A stretch of 64,000 nt of DNA from Eurosta solidaginis (taxonomy: Eukaryota > Arthropoda > Insecta > Diptera > Tephritidae), in NCBI RefSeq assembly GCF_040869045.1, contig NW_027137022.1, forward strand, positions 124,001-188,000. Reading direction: 5' to 3'. Shown piece after piece: positions 21,901 to 33,424 of this stretch. The position numbers and the translations under genes were made by a program. The first letter of the stretch is position 1; every line of letters starts with the position of its first letter. Below the pieces are notes generated by a model. It was not told the DNA's origin, did no database searches, and worked only from the letters and a program-made list of their open reading frames with translations.

Positions 21901-23285
21901 GAGATTCCGGGCGGATCCCGAAAACCATCTAGAAATGATGCCGGAAGAGCCCCCAAATGATCCCGAAAAAGTCCCCAAATGACCCCGACGAGATCCCGGA
22001 CTGATCCCGAAAACCATCCAGAAATGATGCCGACTGATCCCATATTAGTCGCGAAAAAGTCCCGAAATGACCCCGACGGGATGCCGGACGATTCCCGAGG
22101 ACGATCCAGAAATGATGCCTAAAGGGACCCAAAATAACACCGAAAAAGTCCCGTAATGATCCCGGAGACCATTAAGAATTTATCTCTCGAAGGTGCGCAA
22201 ATGATCCCGAAAGTACCCCGACGGGATCCCGGACGTATCCCGAAAACCATCCAGAAATGATGCCAGAAGGGTCCCCAAATGATCGCGAAATAGTCCCGAA
22301 ATGATTCCGGAATAGTCCCGAAAATGTCCCAAAATAACCCGAAAACTATACAGAAATGATTCCGGAAGGGTCCCAAAATGATCCCGAAGTAGTACCGAAA
22401 AAGTCCCGAAATTACCCCGGCGTAATCCCGGACCGATCCCGAAAACCATCCAGAAATGATCAAGGAAGGGTCTCGATATGACCCTTACGGGATTACAAAT
22501 AAGGTGAAGCTAATTATAAAACCATGTTAATAAGGCAGCAGGCGCATTGGAGCGAATAAAAAGTTACATAGAAACATACAGGTAAAGCTAATAAAAGCGT
22601 GCTAATAAAAACAATCGATGGAGGGCGGATGCCGGCAGTAGAGGAGAGGACCACTGATCGTTCCTCCAAAATTGTCTAGATCTCGATCTGTATGTACCAG
22701 ATACCAAAGACTATTGATTTAGGAGAAAATTTATATTGAGTTATAACAATTTATAGATTTTACACCAGAGGGGGAGATAAAGGGGGGCGGGCGGAGGGTG
22801 TCACTTCTTACTTTGTAAGCCCTCGACTTATTTGACCCCTTGAGTCTGTGATATTGGTGAAGGCCAGTATACGTAAAGTTATAATGTGTAAAAATTATTA
22901 AAAAATAATTGCTCGAAGGGTTCGTGGGACCCCCACCCCTCTTTCCATGTTCGAAAAAAATGTCGCTAGTAGACTACTGTCAGTGTCCCAAATTTCATCA
23001 AAATCCGTGTAGCCATTCTGGCGTGATTCAGTCGCAAAGACGAAAAAATATAATAATTAAATTATAACTGTTCCTAGGGGGCGGAGACCACGCCCCTTTT
23101 GAAAAATATATAGCTAGTAGATCCTTCTAGACTATTGGCTATATGTGTGCAAAATGTCATCCAAATCGGTCGAGCCGTTCTTGCGTGATTGAGTCACAAA
23201 GACAAACGTCTGGACAAACATCCAAACATCCAAACATCCAAACATCTAAACATCCAAACATCCAAACTTTGCCATTTATAATATA
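18914..23285. mobile_element. Composite minisatellite-bearing element, copy 1
   Basis: The head TACTAGCCTTTACCCGCGGC (18,914) is followed by about 170 bp of conserved sequence, then a minisatellite to about 22,490, then a conserved tail of about 790 bp. The tail includes GGGGGCGGAGACCACGCCCC and CATCCAAATCGGTCGAGCCG, then AAACATCC repeats at about 23,218-23,268, and ends TTTATAATATATA. The next copy starts at once at 23,286 in the same orientation. A tail of the CCAAACATCC...TTTATAATATAT kind is common on non-LTR-derived insect repeats, but I cannot assign a family. No transposase or RT frame is present. Confidence 0.6.
19085..22490. repeat. GATCCCG-rich minisatellite, array 1
   Basis: Built from GATCCCGAAA, GACCCCGACGAGATCCCGGA and CGAAAACCATCCAGAAATGA modules. 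In the most regular part the module GAAAACCAT recurs at 21,742, 21,831, 21,920 and 22,009, an exact 89-bp period. Older parts are more diverged, and larger blocks (for example the one with CTCCAGAAAAAGTTCCGAAA, near 19,345 and 20,522) repeat at a higher order. The minus strand has few stops, giving overlapping repetitive Phe/Arg/Asp/Gly/Ser frames of up to 316 codons. Because 89 is not a multiple of three, these cannot be a conserved protein repeat and I do not annotate them as genes. Confidence 0.9.
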
Positions 23286-26200
23286 TACTAGCCTTTACCC
23301 GCGGCCCCGTCCGCAAGGAGAAAATGAAATATGTGGGCTATTCACGTTAGCCTGCTTATAAAGTTATCTGTTTAAAATTTTTTTTCTGTCTAATGCATTT
23401 TATTTTTGTAATTGAGTAAAAAAAAGAACTTTATGAGCTGATAACCTGATAGGATCCCAAAATGATAACGAAATTATCCAGAAAAAGCCACGAAATGACC
23501 CCGACGCTATCGCGGACGGATCCCGAAAACCATCCAGAAAAGCCCCGGAAGTGTTTCCAAAAGTTCCCGAAGTAGTCCCAAAAAATCCCGAAATGACAAC
23601 GACACGATTCTAGACTTATCCAGATAACCACACAGAAATGATGCCTGAAGGGTACCAAATTGATCCCGAAATAGTCCCGAAAAAGTTCCGAAATTACCCT
23701 GACGGGCTCCCGGACGGATCTCAGAAACCATCCAGAAAATATCCAGGAAGGGTCCCTAAATTATCCCGACTAACTCCAGAAAAAGTTCCGAAATGGCTCC
23801 GAGGGGATCCACGATGGATCGCGAAAACCATACAGAAATAATTCCGGAAGGATTCCAAAATGATCCCGAAATAGTCCGGAATTGACCCAGATGGGATCCC
23901 GCACAGATCCAGAAATGATCCCGGAAGGGTGCAAAAACTATCCCGGAAAAGTAACAAAAAATCCCGAAATGGCTCCTACGGCATCCCGGACGGATCCAGA
24001 AATGATCTCGGAAGGGTCCCCAAATGATCCCAAAATGGTCCCGAAATGACCCTGATGGATCCGGCAAACCATCAAGAAATTATGCCGAAAGGGTCCCAAA
24101 ATGATCCCGAAATAATACAGAAAAAGTCACGAAACGACCCCTAGAGGATCCCCAAATGATCCCGTATTAGCCCCGAAAAGGTCCCGAAATAACCCCAACG
24201 GGATCCCGGACAAATCCCGAAAACCATCCAGAAATGATGCCGGAAGGAATCCCAAATGATTCCGTAAAAGTCCCGCATTGATTCCGACGGGATCCCGAAC
24301 GGATACCGAAAATCATCCAGAAGTGACGCCGGAAAGGTCCTCAAATGATCACCTAATAGTCCCGAAATGACCCTTAAGGGGTCATGGACGGATCCCATAA
24401 ACCATCCAGAAATGATCCCGATATATTCCCGAAGAAGTCCCGAAATGACCCTGACGGGATCTCGAACGCACCCCGAAATGACCCTGACGGGATCCCGGAC
24501 AGATCCCGAAATTCATCCAGAAATGATCTTGGGAAGGTCCCAAAATTATCCCGAAATAGTCTCGGAAAAGTTCAGAAATTACCCTGACGGGTTCCCGGAC
24601 GAATCCTGAAAGCCATCTCTAAATGATCCCGAAAAAGTCCCGAAATGACCCTGACTGGACCCCGAAAGAATCCCGAAAACTATCCAGAAATGATGCCGGA
24701 AATGTCCTCAAATGATCACCTAATAGTTCCGAAAAGACCCTGACGGGATCCCAAACGGATCCCGACAACTATCCAGAAATGATACCGAAAGGGCCCAAAA
24801 ATGATCCCGTATTAGTCGAGAAAAAGTCCCGAAATGACCCGGACGGGATGCCGGACGAATCCCAAAAACCATCCAGAAATGATTTTGGAAGGGACCCCAA
24901 TGATCCCGAAAAAGTCCCGCAATTATTCCGACGGGAATCTGAACGGATACCGAAAACCATCCAGAAGTGATGCCGGAACGGTCCTCAAATGCTCACCTAA
25001 TAGTCCCAAAATGACCCTGAGGGCATCTCGGACAAATCCCGAAATCCATCCAGAAATGATCTTGGGAAGGTCCCAAAATGATCCCGAAATAGTCTCGGAA
25101 AAGTCCAGAAATTACCCTGACGGGTTCCCGGACGCATCCTGAAAGCCATCCTTAAATGATCCCGAAAAAGCCCCGAAATTACCCTGACGGGATCCCGAAA
25201 GGATTCCAAAAACTATCCAGAAATGATGCCGGAAAGGTCCTCAAATGATCCCCTAATAGTTCCGAAATGACCGTGACGGGATCCCGAACGGATCCCGACA
25301 ACTATCCAGAAATTATGCCGAAAGGGTCCGCAAATGATCCCGTATTAGTCGAGAAAAAGTCCCGAAATGACCCCGACGGGATCCCGGACGAATCCCAAAA
25401 ACCATCCAGAAATGATGCCGGTAGGTATCCCAAATGATCCCGAAATAATCCCGAAATGACCTCGTCCACATCCCGGACGGATACCGAAAATTATCCAGAA
25501 ATGATGCCGGAAAGGTCCACAAATGATCCCCTAATAGTCCCGAAATTACCCTGATGGGATCCCGGACGGATCCCGAAAACCATCCAGAAATGATGCCGGA
25601 AGAGCCCCCAAATGATCCCGAAAAAGTACCCAAATGACCCCGACGATATCCCGGACGGATCCCGAAAACCATCCAGAAATGATGCCGGAAGAGCCCCCAA
25701 ATGATCCCGAAAAAGTCCCCAAATGACCCCGACGAGATCCCGCACGGATCCCGAAAACCATCCAGAAATGATGCCGGAAGAGCCCCAAATGATCCCGAAA
25801 AAGTCCCCAAATGACCCCGACATACTCCAGAAAAGATTCCGAAATGGCTCCGAGGGAATCAACGACGGATCGCGAAAACCATACAGAAATGATTCCGGAA
25901 GGATCCCAAAATGATCCCGAAATAGTCCGGAAATGACCCAGATGGGATCCCGCACAGATCCAGAAATGATCCCGGAAGGGTCCAAAAGCTATCCCGGAAA
26001 AGTAACAAAAAATCCCGAAATGGCTCCTACGGCATCCCGGACGGATCCAGAAATGATCTCGGAAGGGTCCCCAAATGATCCCAAAATGGTCCCGAAATGA
26101 CCCTGATGGATCCGGCAAACCATCAAGAAATTATGCCGGAAGGGTCCCCAAATGATCCCGAAATAAAACAGAAAAAGTCACGAAACGACCCCTAGAGGAT

Positions 26201-28177
26201 CCCCAAATGATCCCGTATTAGCCCCAAAAAAGTCCCAAAATGACCCTGACGGGATCCCGGAAGGATTCCGAAAACAATACAGAAATGATGCCGGAAAGGT
26301 CCTCAAATGATCCCCTAATAGTCCCGAAATGACCGTGACGGGATCCCGACAACTATCCAGAAATGATGCCGAAAGGGTCCGCAAATGATCCCGTATTAGT
26401 CGAAAAAAGTCCCGAAAGGACCACGACGGGATCCCGGACGAATCCCAAAAACCATCCAGAAATGATGCCGGTAGGTATCCCAAATGATCCCGAAATAGTC
26501 CCGAAATTACCTAGTCGGCATCCCGGACGGATCCCGAAAATTATCCAGAAATGATGCCGGAAAGGTTCCCAAATGATCCCCTAATAGTCCCGAAATTACC
26601 CTAATGGGATCCCGGACGGATCCCGAAAACCATCCAGAAATGATGCCGAAAGGGTTCCCAAATGATCCCGTATTAGTCGCGAAAAAGTCCCGAAATGACC
26701 CCGACGGGATCCCGGACGGATCCCGAAAACCATCCAGAAATGATGCCGAAAGGGTTCCCAAATGATCCCGTATTAGTCGCGAAAAAGTCCCGAAATGACC
26801 CCGACGGGATCCCGGACGGATCCCGAAAACCATCCAGAAATGATGCCGGATGAGCCCCAAAATGATCCCGAAAAAGTCCCCAAATGACCCCGACGAGATC
26901 CCGGACGGATCCCGAAAACCATCCAGAAATGATGCCGGAAGAGCCCCCAAATGATCCCGAAAAATTCCCCAAATGACCCCGACGATATCCCGGACGGATC
27001 CCGAAAACCATCCAGAAATGATGCCGGAAGAGCCCCCAAATGATCCCGAAAAAGTCCCCATATGACCCCGACGAGATCCCGCACGGATCCCGAAAACCAT
27101 CCAGAAATGATGCCGGAAAGGTCCCCAAATGATCGCGAAATAGTCCCGAAATGATTCCGGAATAGTCCCGAAAATGTTCCAAAATAACACCGACGGGATC
27201 CCGGACGGATCCCGTAAACTATACAGAAATGATCCCGGAAGGGTCCCAAAATGATCCCGAAATAGTCCCGAAAAAGTCCCGAAATTACCCCGGCGTAATC
27301 CCGGACCGATCCCGAAAACCATCCAGAAATGATCCCGGAAGGGTCTCGATATGACCCTTACGGGATTACAAATAAGGTGAAGCTAATTATAAAACCATGT
27401 TAATAAGGCAGCAGGCGCATTGGAGCGAATAAAAAGTTAGATAGAAACATACAGGTAAAGCTAATAAAAGCGTGCTAATAAAAACAATTGTTGGAGGGCG
27501 GATGGCGGGAGTAGAGGAGAGGACCACTGATCGTTCCTCCAAATTTGTCTAGATCTCGTTATGTATGTACCAGATACCAAAAACTATTGATTTAGGAGAA
27601 AATTTAGATTGAGTTATAACAATTTATGGATTTTACACCAGAGGGGGAGATAAAGGGGGGCGGGCGGAGGGTGTCACTGCTTACTTTGTAAGCCCTCGAC
27701 TTATTTGACCCCTTGAGTCTGTGATATTGGTGAAGGCCAGTATACGTAAAGTTATAATGTGTAAAAATTGTGAAAAATAATTTCTCGAAGGGGTCGTGGG
27801 ACCCCCACCCCTCTTTCCATGTTCGAAAAAAATTTCGCTAGTAGACTACTGTCTGTGTCCCAAATTTCATCAAAATCCGTGTAGCCATTCTGGCGTGATT
27901 CAGTCGCAAAGACGAAAAAATATAATAATTAAATTATAACTGTTCCTAGGGGGCGGGGACCACGTCCCTTTTGAAAAATATATAGCTAGTAGATCCTTCT
28001 AGACTATTGGCTATATGTGTGCAAAATTTCATCCAAATCGGTCCAGCCGTTCTTGCGTTATTGAGTCACAAAGACAAACGTCTGGACAAACATCCAAACA
28101 TCCAAACATCCAAACATCCAAACATCCAAACATCCAAACATCTTAACATCCAAACTTTCCCATTTATAATATATATT
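23286..28177. mobile_element. Composite minisatellite-bearing element, copy 2
   Basis: Same head (TACTAGCCTTTACCCGCGGC), minisatellite and tail as 18,914-23,285, joined head-to-tail with it without spacer. The tail has AAACATCC repeats at about 28,088-28,156 and ends TTTATAATATATAT at about 28,177. The difference in length from copy 1 comes from the minisatellite. Confidence 0.6.
23450..27360. repeat. GATCCCG-rich minisatellite, array 2
   Basis: Same module vocabulary as array 1. A block containing CCAGAAAAAGTTCCGAAATG lies near 23,775, and a close relative lies near 25,828, about 2.06 kb later. Overlapping minus-strand frames of up to 271 codons arise from stop-poor repeats and shift frame along the array, so none is called as a gene. 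Confidence 0.9.
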
Positions 28178-28891
28178 AGATTAGAAGATATGTTTTGGAA
28201 GTTGACCACTAGGATAGGGTGTACATTCCAATTCTTGCCAAAGCAATTTATTTTCCGTTCCAATTCTATTTTGGAATTCTTGCTCGTTGTTTGAAATTGA
28301 GGGTTAGAACCATCTAAATGATAGTTGGCTCACCAGCAACGCTAGAGAATTACAGTTTCCAGAATTGACGACATTTATTTCTCAGTCTTGCTTCGAGAAG
28401 CCTTTCAATAATACACATACAAACATTTTTTTCTGATTTTGTTTGATTGATTAGTTTTTTTTTTAAACTCCAGATTGATAGGAAACCCACTTTGGGTTGA
28501 TCTTTAGCCACCTACACCAATAAATACCAACACATGACCGGAAAGTCAGACCATTTTATTGATACATTTTTTATTGCTCTCGATTACAAGAAAAACTACT
28601 TTCTTTCTTTATTTTTTTGTTGTACGCGGTAAATTCGTGTGGTTTATTTCATATGCGTTACCTTAAGTTAGGTACTCTCAGTAGATAACTACTGTTGCCC
28701 TTTTACCAATTGTAGGGAACAACCCTAATTTTTTGTATTACATATATGTACATACCTAGAAGGAATAGCACAAACCTTAAACAGGAATTTAGTGTCTGAG
28801 ATATTTCCATAAGATTACTGGAATTATTCGAGCAAATTTCGTTGGTTCACACAATCCTTTTTTTAACAAATTTCCTTTTTTTGCTCGATCT
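28178..28891. other. Spacer upstream of the Ty3/gypsy remnant
   Basis: No coding frame is supported. It may hold the 5' LTR and leader of the following element, but I could not match it to the 3' flank at 33,454-33,799 or find a convincing primer site. Confidence 0.35.
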
Positions 28892-29134
28892 TTGGTTTTT
28901 GTCGAATACCTACTGGTCATGAAGATGTCGCTAAGAAATGCAACCGACTCTAGATTTGACACAGTTGGCTCCTGTTCTATCTGTAGAGATGACCTTTCGG
29001 AAGGTGACGATGTTCTCTTAACGACGTGTGGACATCGCTTCCATAGGACCTGTCTGCTAAATTGGCTAAAGAAGAACTCCTCGTGTCCCCAATATCGGGC
29101 CAAATGCACCAGAAGTGAGTTTACTCAAAAATAG
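28892..29134 (+). pseudogene. RING-H2 finger segment at the gag end of the element
   Basis: The 80-residue frame contains CSICRDDL, then TCGHRFHRTC and WLKKNSSCPQYRAKC. This is the C-x2-C ... C-x-H-x2-H-x2-C ... C-P-x-C spacing of a RING-H2 zinc finger, except that the final metal-binding Cys is Tyr (CPQY). RING-H2 fingers usually act in ubiquitin ligases. The first codon is GTG, and an ATG lies at codon 10 (28,919). The frame stops shortly before the gag frame, which is in another register. It could be a captured host domain or an original gag fusion. Confidence 0.6.
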
Positions 29135-29258
29135 GGGGCACGTTCAAAAACCGCAAGTACCGCACAGTTAAATTCGAACTTGAATAATCTTACCTTGCCC
29201 CAGTCAACCCAAAACAAAGACCAGGAAGTTCAAGGAGCAGCCAGCCTACCTATTATAA

Positions 29259-29754
29259 AAGAGGAATAGAATCGTGTCGTAACATTGTCGCTGCTGTAAT
29301 ATCAGCGAGACAAGCATCAATTTTCGATAGTCTGGAGAACCGAGTTTCTGAATTAATTGAACAAAGAATGGGTGGTATACTTACCACTTTAGTAGACCGT
29401 TTGCAATTGAATCCTCCACAGCCACATCCACAGCCGGCACACAACAGCCCTAATATTAACCCTGACGCTTTTGCCCAACCAGCCCCAAATCAACGTAACC
29501 GATCAACACCCGTCTGGCCTAGGGAGATACCAAGCTTTAATCAAAACACAAATAATGTTCACGATCAAATTGACCAATTTCGGTTTAGCGATTTGTTCAG
29601 TGTGCCAAACTCACGAAGAATCGCACAATTGATTTCAAATTGGGATATTAAATTTGATGGATCCCCCAAACTTTCGGTTGATAATTTTATCTATTGTATA
29701 GAGTGTCAGGTGACTTATACGCTTGGGGGAAACTTCAACGTATTATTCACATAG
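29259..29754 (+). pseudogene. gag: gag capsid-like fragment of the Ty3/gypsy element
   Basis: The frame is open from about 29,259, with an ATG at 29,368. It has a Pro/Asn/Gln-rich stretch (PPQPHPQPAHN) followed by LISNWDIKFDGSPKLSVDNF, a pattern of Ty3/gypsy capsid starts. It ends at a stop at 29,752-29,754, and the following 150 bp (RKQGPTESFDDFRN-type sequence near 29,832) continues gag in another frame. Confidence 0.6.
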
Positions 29755-29920
29755 CCCTCACTTTTTCAAGCCTTAAGGATAAATTTTCAACTTCACAAAA
29801 GCGACTTCGAGGTCAAAGAAATGATTCGAAGCCGCAAACAGGGTCCAACTGAAAGTTTCGATGATTTCCGGAACGCTGTCCTTAAATTAGCCCTTAACCG
29901 AACCTGAGTTACTTGAAATT

Positions 29921-30247
29921 TTGTTTATGTTTAAAAGGCGAAAGCCTGCTGAACGAAATCGCGAAACCAACCAGTCAATTACTGGCGGCCAATGCCCGGC
30001 ACCAACAGCGGCGGACGATGCAGACAGCTTGGCAGAGGATCTGGAGCTCGAGTTAACTGAAGTGGGAAGAAATTCAACAAGGCCAAAGTTAGTTTGCTGG
30101 AACTGCCAAGCCGACGGTCAGGCATACATGGATTGCCTGGAGTACAGATCAGTATTTTGCTATGGATGTGGTGCCCCAAAGGTTTGCCGCCCGAAATGTC
30201 CAACATGCAGTCCGGGAAACTTGAAGGAGAGCGAGGTTTCAAGATAG
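29921..30247 (+). pseudogene. gag: gag nucleocapsid region
   Basis: Near the C-terminal end are CWNCQADGQAYMDC and CYGCGAPKVCRPKCPTC, two Cys clusters like retroviral-type zinc knuckles. The first has Gln where a CCHC knuckle needs His. Binding of element RNA is the family role. The initial MFMFKRRKPAERNRE is basic. The frame overlaps the protease frame in another register, as is usual at gag-pol borders. Confidence 0.6.
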
Positions 30248-30269
30248 AATCCTCGCAACGACACGAAGA

Positions 30270-30930
30270 AAAAAGTTTAAAGAATATCCCAATACGGACT
30301 AACGGCAATGTCGTTAAACCACTCACTCGCGCTAGTATACTAGTTACAACCAACTCATTTGTACACAAAATCATCCCTTATGAAATACGGTTAGCTAAAT
30401 ACAATCAAATTTGGGACCGAATTTTCAATGACAAAAATAAAAATGTAGATAGCCCAACCCGCTCCGCTACCAGGATAAAAGAATTTTGGAAACGCGTAAA
30501 AAGAAGCCAAAGGGTAGTTAACACCTTTATCTCTGCCACTGAGCACAAACCCTCCGATTTGAGGCCATATGCAAAGGTCGAACTTTTAGGCGCAGAATAC
30601 TTAGGTCTCTTAGACAGTGGAGCTCAGGTTTCGTGTTTAGGTTCCACTTTGGCTGAGCGCATTTGTAGAGGCGAGAAATTGCGTAAACATACAATGTCCG
30701 TCTGTACGGCGGACGGAAAACAACAAGTTGTTTATGGCATCGCCGACTTAGTCGTTAGATTTGAGAAAAAAAGCGGTCATCAGTTTCTTCGTCATCCCTA
30801 GTATGTCGCAAAAGATAATTTTAGGAGTCGATTTTTGGATCAAGCTCCAAATCTCCCCGAACATGATTTCCGAGATTTCCTTTGATGCAGATGAAAACAA
30901 TCTTTCTCTAAGTAGAAAGCAACAACAACA
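30270..30930 (+). pseudogene. pol: Retropepsin-like protease
   Basis: LGLLDSGAQVSCLGS (near 30,604) holds the DSGA active-site triad of aspartic retropepsins. The matching C-terminal ILGVDFWIKLQISPN follows at about 30,820, in a different frame. The shift lies around 30,765-30,780, next to a GAGAAAAAAAGC run. Confidence 0.7.
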
Positions 30931-31690
30931 ATTAGATTTAAAAAAGAATATATTCCCATCTTTTGAGAAAGAAGGTCTGGGAAAGACTTCATTTATGGAG
31001 TACGTCATAGAGCTCCAGCCAAACGTCCGTCCAACAAAGCCACGATACTTCCCGATATCTCCAGCGGTTGAAAAATTAGTTCATGCCGAGATAGATGAAA
31101 TGCTAAAGTTAGGTGTAATCGAGGAGGCTCCAAACAGTCCATGGTCCAGTCCGATTTTTTTCGTGAAAAAGCCAAATAAAGTCCGTCTGTGTTTAGATTC
31201 AAGGAAAGTCAATAGCGTAACCATCAACCTACCCCTACCTCATATTGATGCTATTCTGGGTAGAATACCTAAGGCAAGATATATTAGTTCCCTCGATCTG
31301 CGACGAGCGTTTTGGCAAATCCCCTTCGCAGAAAACTAACGACATTACACCTGTTTCACCGTCCCTAATCGTCCGCTTTACCGATACCGTGTTATGCCTT
31401 TCGGCCTTTGCAACGCCCCGCAAGCATTATGTCGCTTGATGGATCGTGTTATCCCACCAACACTAAAAAACCAAGTATTCGTCTACTTAGACGATCTTTT
31501 AATAGTATCGGAAACATTCGATACCCACATTTCCGTTTTGTCCGAAGTCGCTCATCATCTTTGGAAAGCAGGTCTTACCATAAGCGTTGAAAAGAGCAGA
31601 TTCTGCATCAGGGAAGTGAAGTATCTCGGATATATAGTAGGTGATGGTATCTTTACTTATTATCTTTATCATTACAACACCGTTAACTAA
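30930..31690 (+). pseudogene. pol: Reverse transcriptase, interrupted
   Basis: In one frame: LGVIEEAPNSPWSSPIFFVK, VRLCLDSRKVNS, SSLDLRRAFWQIP (first catalytic Asp), a TAA stop at 31,337-31,339, then MPFGLCNAPQ and VYLDDLLIVSE (YLDD). The frame continues across the stop, so this is a single nonsense mutation. After KYLGYIVGDG (31,646) the connecting region of roughly 40-50 residues normally present between RT and RNase H is missing, and the sequence resumes at TTPLTNLLRK in another frame. Confidence 0.85.
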
Positions 31691-32291
31691 TCTTTTGAGA
31701 AAGAGCAAAAATTTTATTCGGAATGAAGAAGCCCAAAAAGCATTTGACACTTTAAAGAATATGCTTTGTTCCGCGCCAGTGTTGGCCAGTCCTAACTATG
31801 AGATCCCCTTTATAGTTCAATGTGACGCAAGCAAACTCGGTGTCGGTGCTGTGCTGTCCCAGAAAGATGCTGAGGGTATTGAGGTGCCTATCGCCTACTT
31901 CTCTGAAAAGTTAAATAAGGCCCAAAGTAACTACAGCGTTACCGAGTTGGAATGTCTGGCGGCTATCCTTAGTTTGAAGAAGTTTAAGGCATACGTGGAA
32001 GGCCAGGTATTCACGATTGTGACCGATCACGCCAGTTTACAATGGCTCATGCGGCAGACCGATTTATCGAGCAGATTAGCGAGATGGTCTCTAAAATTAC
32101 AAGGATATAGGCTCAAAATCGAACATAGAAAAGGTTCCTTAAACGTCGTACCAGACAGCCTCTCAAGGCAAAATTTCTACACAGATGCCGAAACCAACGA
32201 GTTAGGAGTCGGCCGCTTAGTTGATTTGAGTTCGTCCGAGTTTTTGTCCGAAGACTACAAAAAGATTGTTAGTCATGTCCGAAATAATTAA
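31641..32291 (+). pseudogene. pol: RNase H domain of the Ty3/gypsy element
   Basis: QCDASKLGVGAVLSQ (catalytic Asp), TELECLAAILSLKKF (catalytic Glu) and FTIVTDHASLQWL (catalytic Asp) are all intact. The frame stops at TAA 32,289-32,291 but continues in register into the integrase. Confidence 0.85.
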
Positions 32292-33424
32292 TCCGATTTA
32301 CCAGATCTCCAAATTATTAATGAACAAGTATATAAAAGAACGGAACATGCCGATAGAAATCCGGCACGTGAGGCTTTTAACTGGCAGTTGTGGATACCGA
32401 AAATTTTGGCAATCGAAAATGCCAACTGTCCTCCAAATAAATGCCACGGTAGCATAGAAAACACTTTAGAGCGGTTGAGACTTAACCTATATTGGCCAAA
32501 CATGACTACCGATGTTAAAGATTACGTTGCGAGATGCCAGGCTTGTCGACAGAGTAAGGCCCCTAATTTGATATTACGACCACCTATGTCTGCTCAATAT
32601 GTTGTCCAACGGCCACTTCAAAAGCTTTATATTGATTTAATTGGTCCTTATCCAAGATCAAAGCAGAGAAATACGGGCATATTGATTTTGCTTGATCGTC
32701 TCACCAAATTCCCCCTGCTAAAAGCTATCAGTAACTTTAATAATACCTCGATTTGCAGTTTCTTGACAGATAATGTCTTTAGCGTTTTCGGCATTCCCGA
32801 AATAATCTTTAGCGATAACGGGAAGCAATTCAAATCACAACAGTTTAGCAGACTATTGGCAGAGCGGGGTATTAAGCATATCTTCACGGCTCTTTATAGT
32901 CCCCAGGCCAACGCCAGTGACCGGGTTAATCGGTCAATTAAGAAGATCAAAAATATTGGGACAAGCATCTGATGGACATTGCAGAAGCGCTTAGGAGCTC
33001 ATTGCACCAAACGATTGGCTGCTCGCCATATTTTGCACTGTTCGGCCAACAGATGGTAGTACATTCTAGCGAATATGAGCTATTGAGGAAGCTTGATACC
33101 CTGGATTCCAATGTTTTGGATAGAATCGACAAATTAAAGATCGTTAGAAAGGATGTCATGGAAAATATAAAAGCGGCATTTGAACATTCCGCAAAGCGAT
33201 ACAACCTCCGGACTTCAAAAGAAATTTTCAAAGTAGGCGATATAGTGTATAGAAGAAATTTTGCTCAGAGTGACGAGAGTAGGAAATTTTGCGCTAAACT
33301 TGCACCGAAGTTTATAAAAGCCAAAGTAATTGCACTAAAGGGAAACTGCATGTATCAGCTCGAGGAAAGGGGAAAAGGAAACGGTATATACCATCGTAAA
33401 CACATCCAGAAAGCAAAAGACTGA
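32292..33424 (+). pseudogene. pol: Integrase of the Ty3/gypsy element
   Basis: The frame is the RNase H frame read through a stop. The zinc finger is damaged: the position of the first His is Asn (ENANCPPNKCHGS), while CHGS keeps the second His and ARCQACRQ keeps both Cys. The catalytic core has D in YIDLIGPYP and D in FSDNGKQF, but the third acidic residue is Asp, not Glu, in NASDRVNRS. A frameshift at an A run near 32,950 leads to the C-terminal frame 32,972-33,424 with HQTIGCSPYFALFG and VGDIVYRRNF. It ends in HRKHIQKAKD, as usual for the family. Confidence 0.85.

Larger units (their letters stand above)
28892..33424 (+). mobile_element. Decayed Ty3/gypsy retrotransposon
   Basis: Domains in order: RING-H2 finger (near 28,976), gag (about 29,260-29,900), Cys-rich nucleocapsid (near 30,095), protease (near 30,610), RT (30,761-31,690), RNase H (31,665-32,200), integrase (32,388-33,424). 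The order PR-RT-RH-IN and the YLDD motif identify Ty3/gypsy. There are several frameshifts, at least two in-frame stops in pol and an internal deletion, so it is dead. A purine run AGGTGGGGGGTG at about 33,443-33,454 marks the polypurine tract, and a 3' LTR probably begins TGTACCATGAG just after it. No matching 5' LTR was found. Confidence 0.85.

Noticed and set aside
19961..22043. Long minus-strand reading frames (246 and 316 codons) in the minisatellite
   Set aside because: They consist only of the repeat translated in rotating frames, overlap each other, and have no start context or domain.
28892..29134. RING finger as a host ubiquitin-ligase exon
   Set aside because: It is followed in the same orientation by gag and pol of one retroelement, with no splice-bounded exon or other host gene nearby. 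I treat it as part of the element.
29979..30374. Minus-strand frames opposite the Ty3/gypsy and BEL/Pao genes
   Set aside because: They are shadows of the recognised gag/pol frames and have no independent features.
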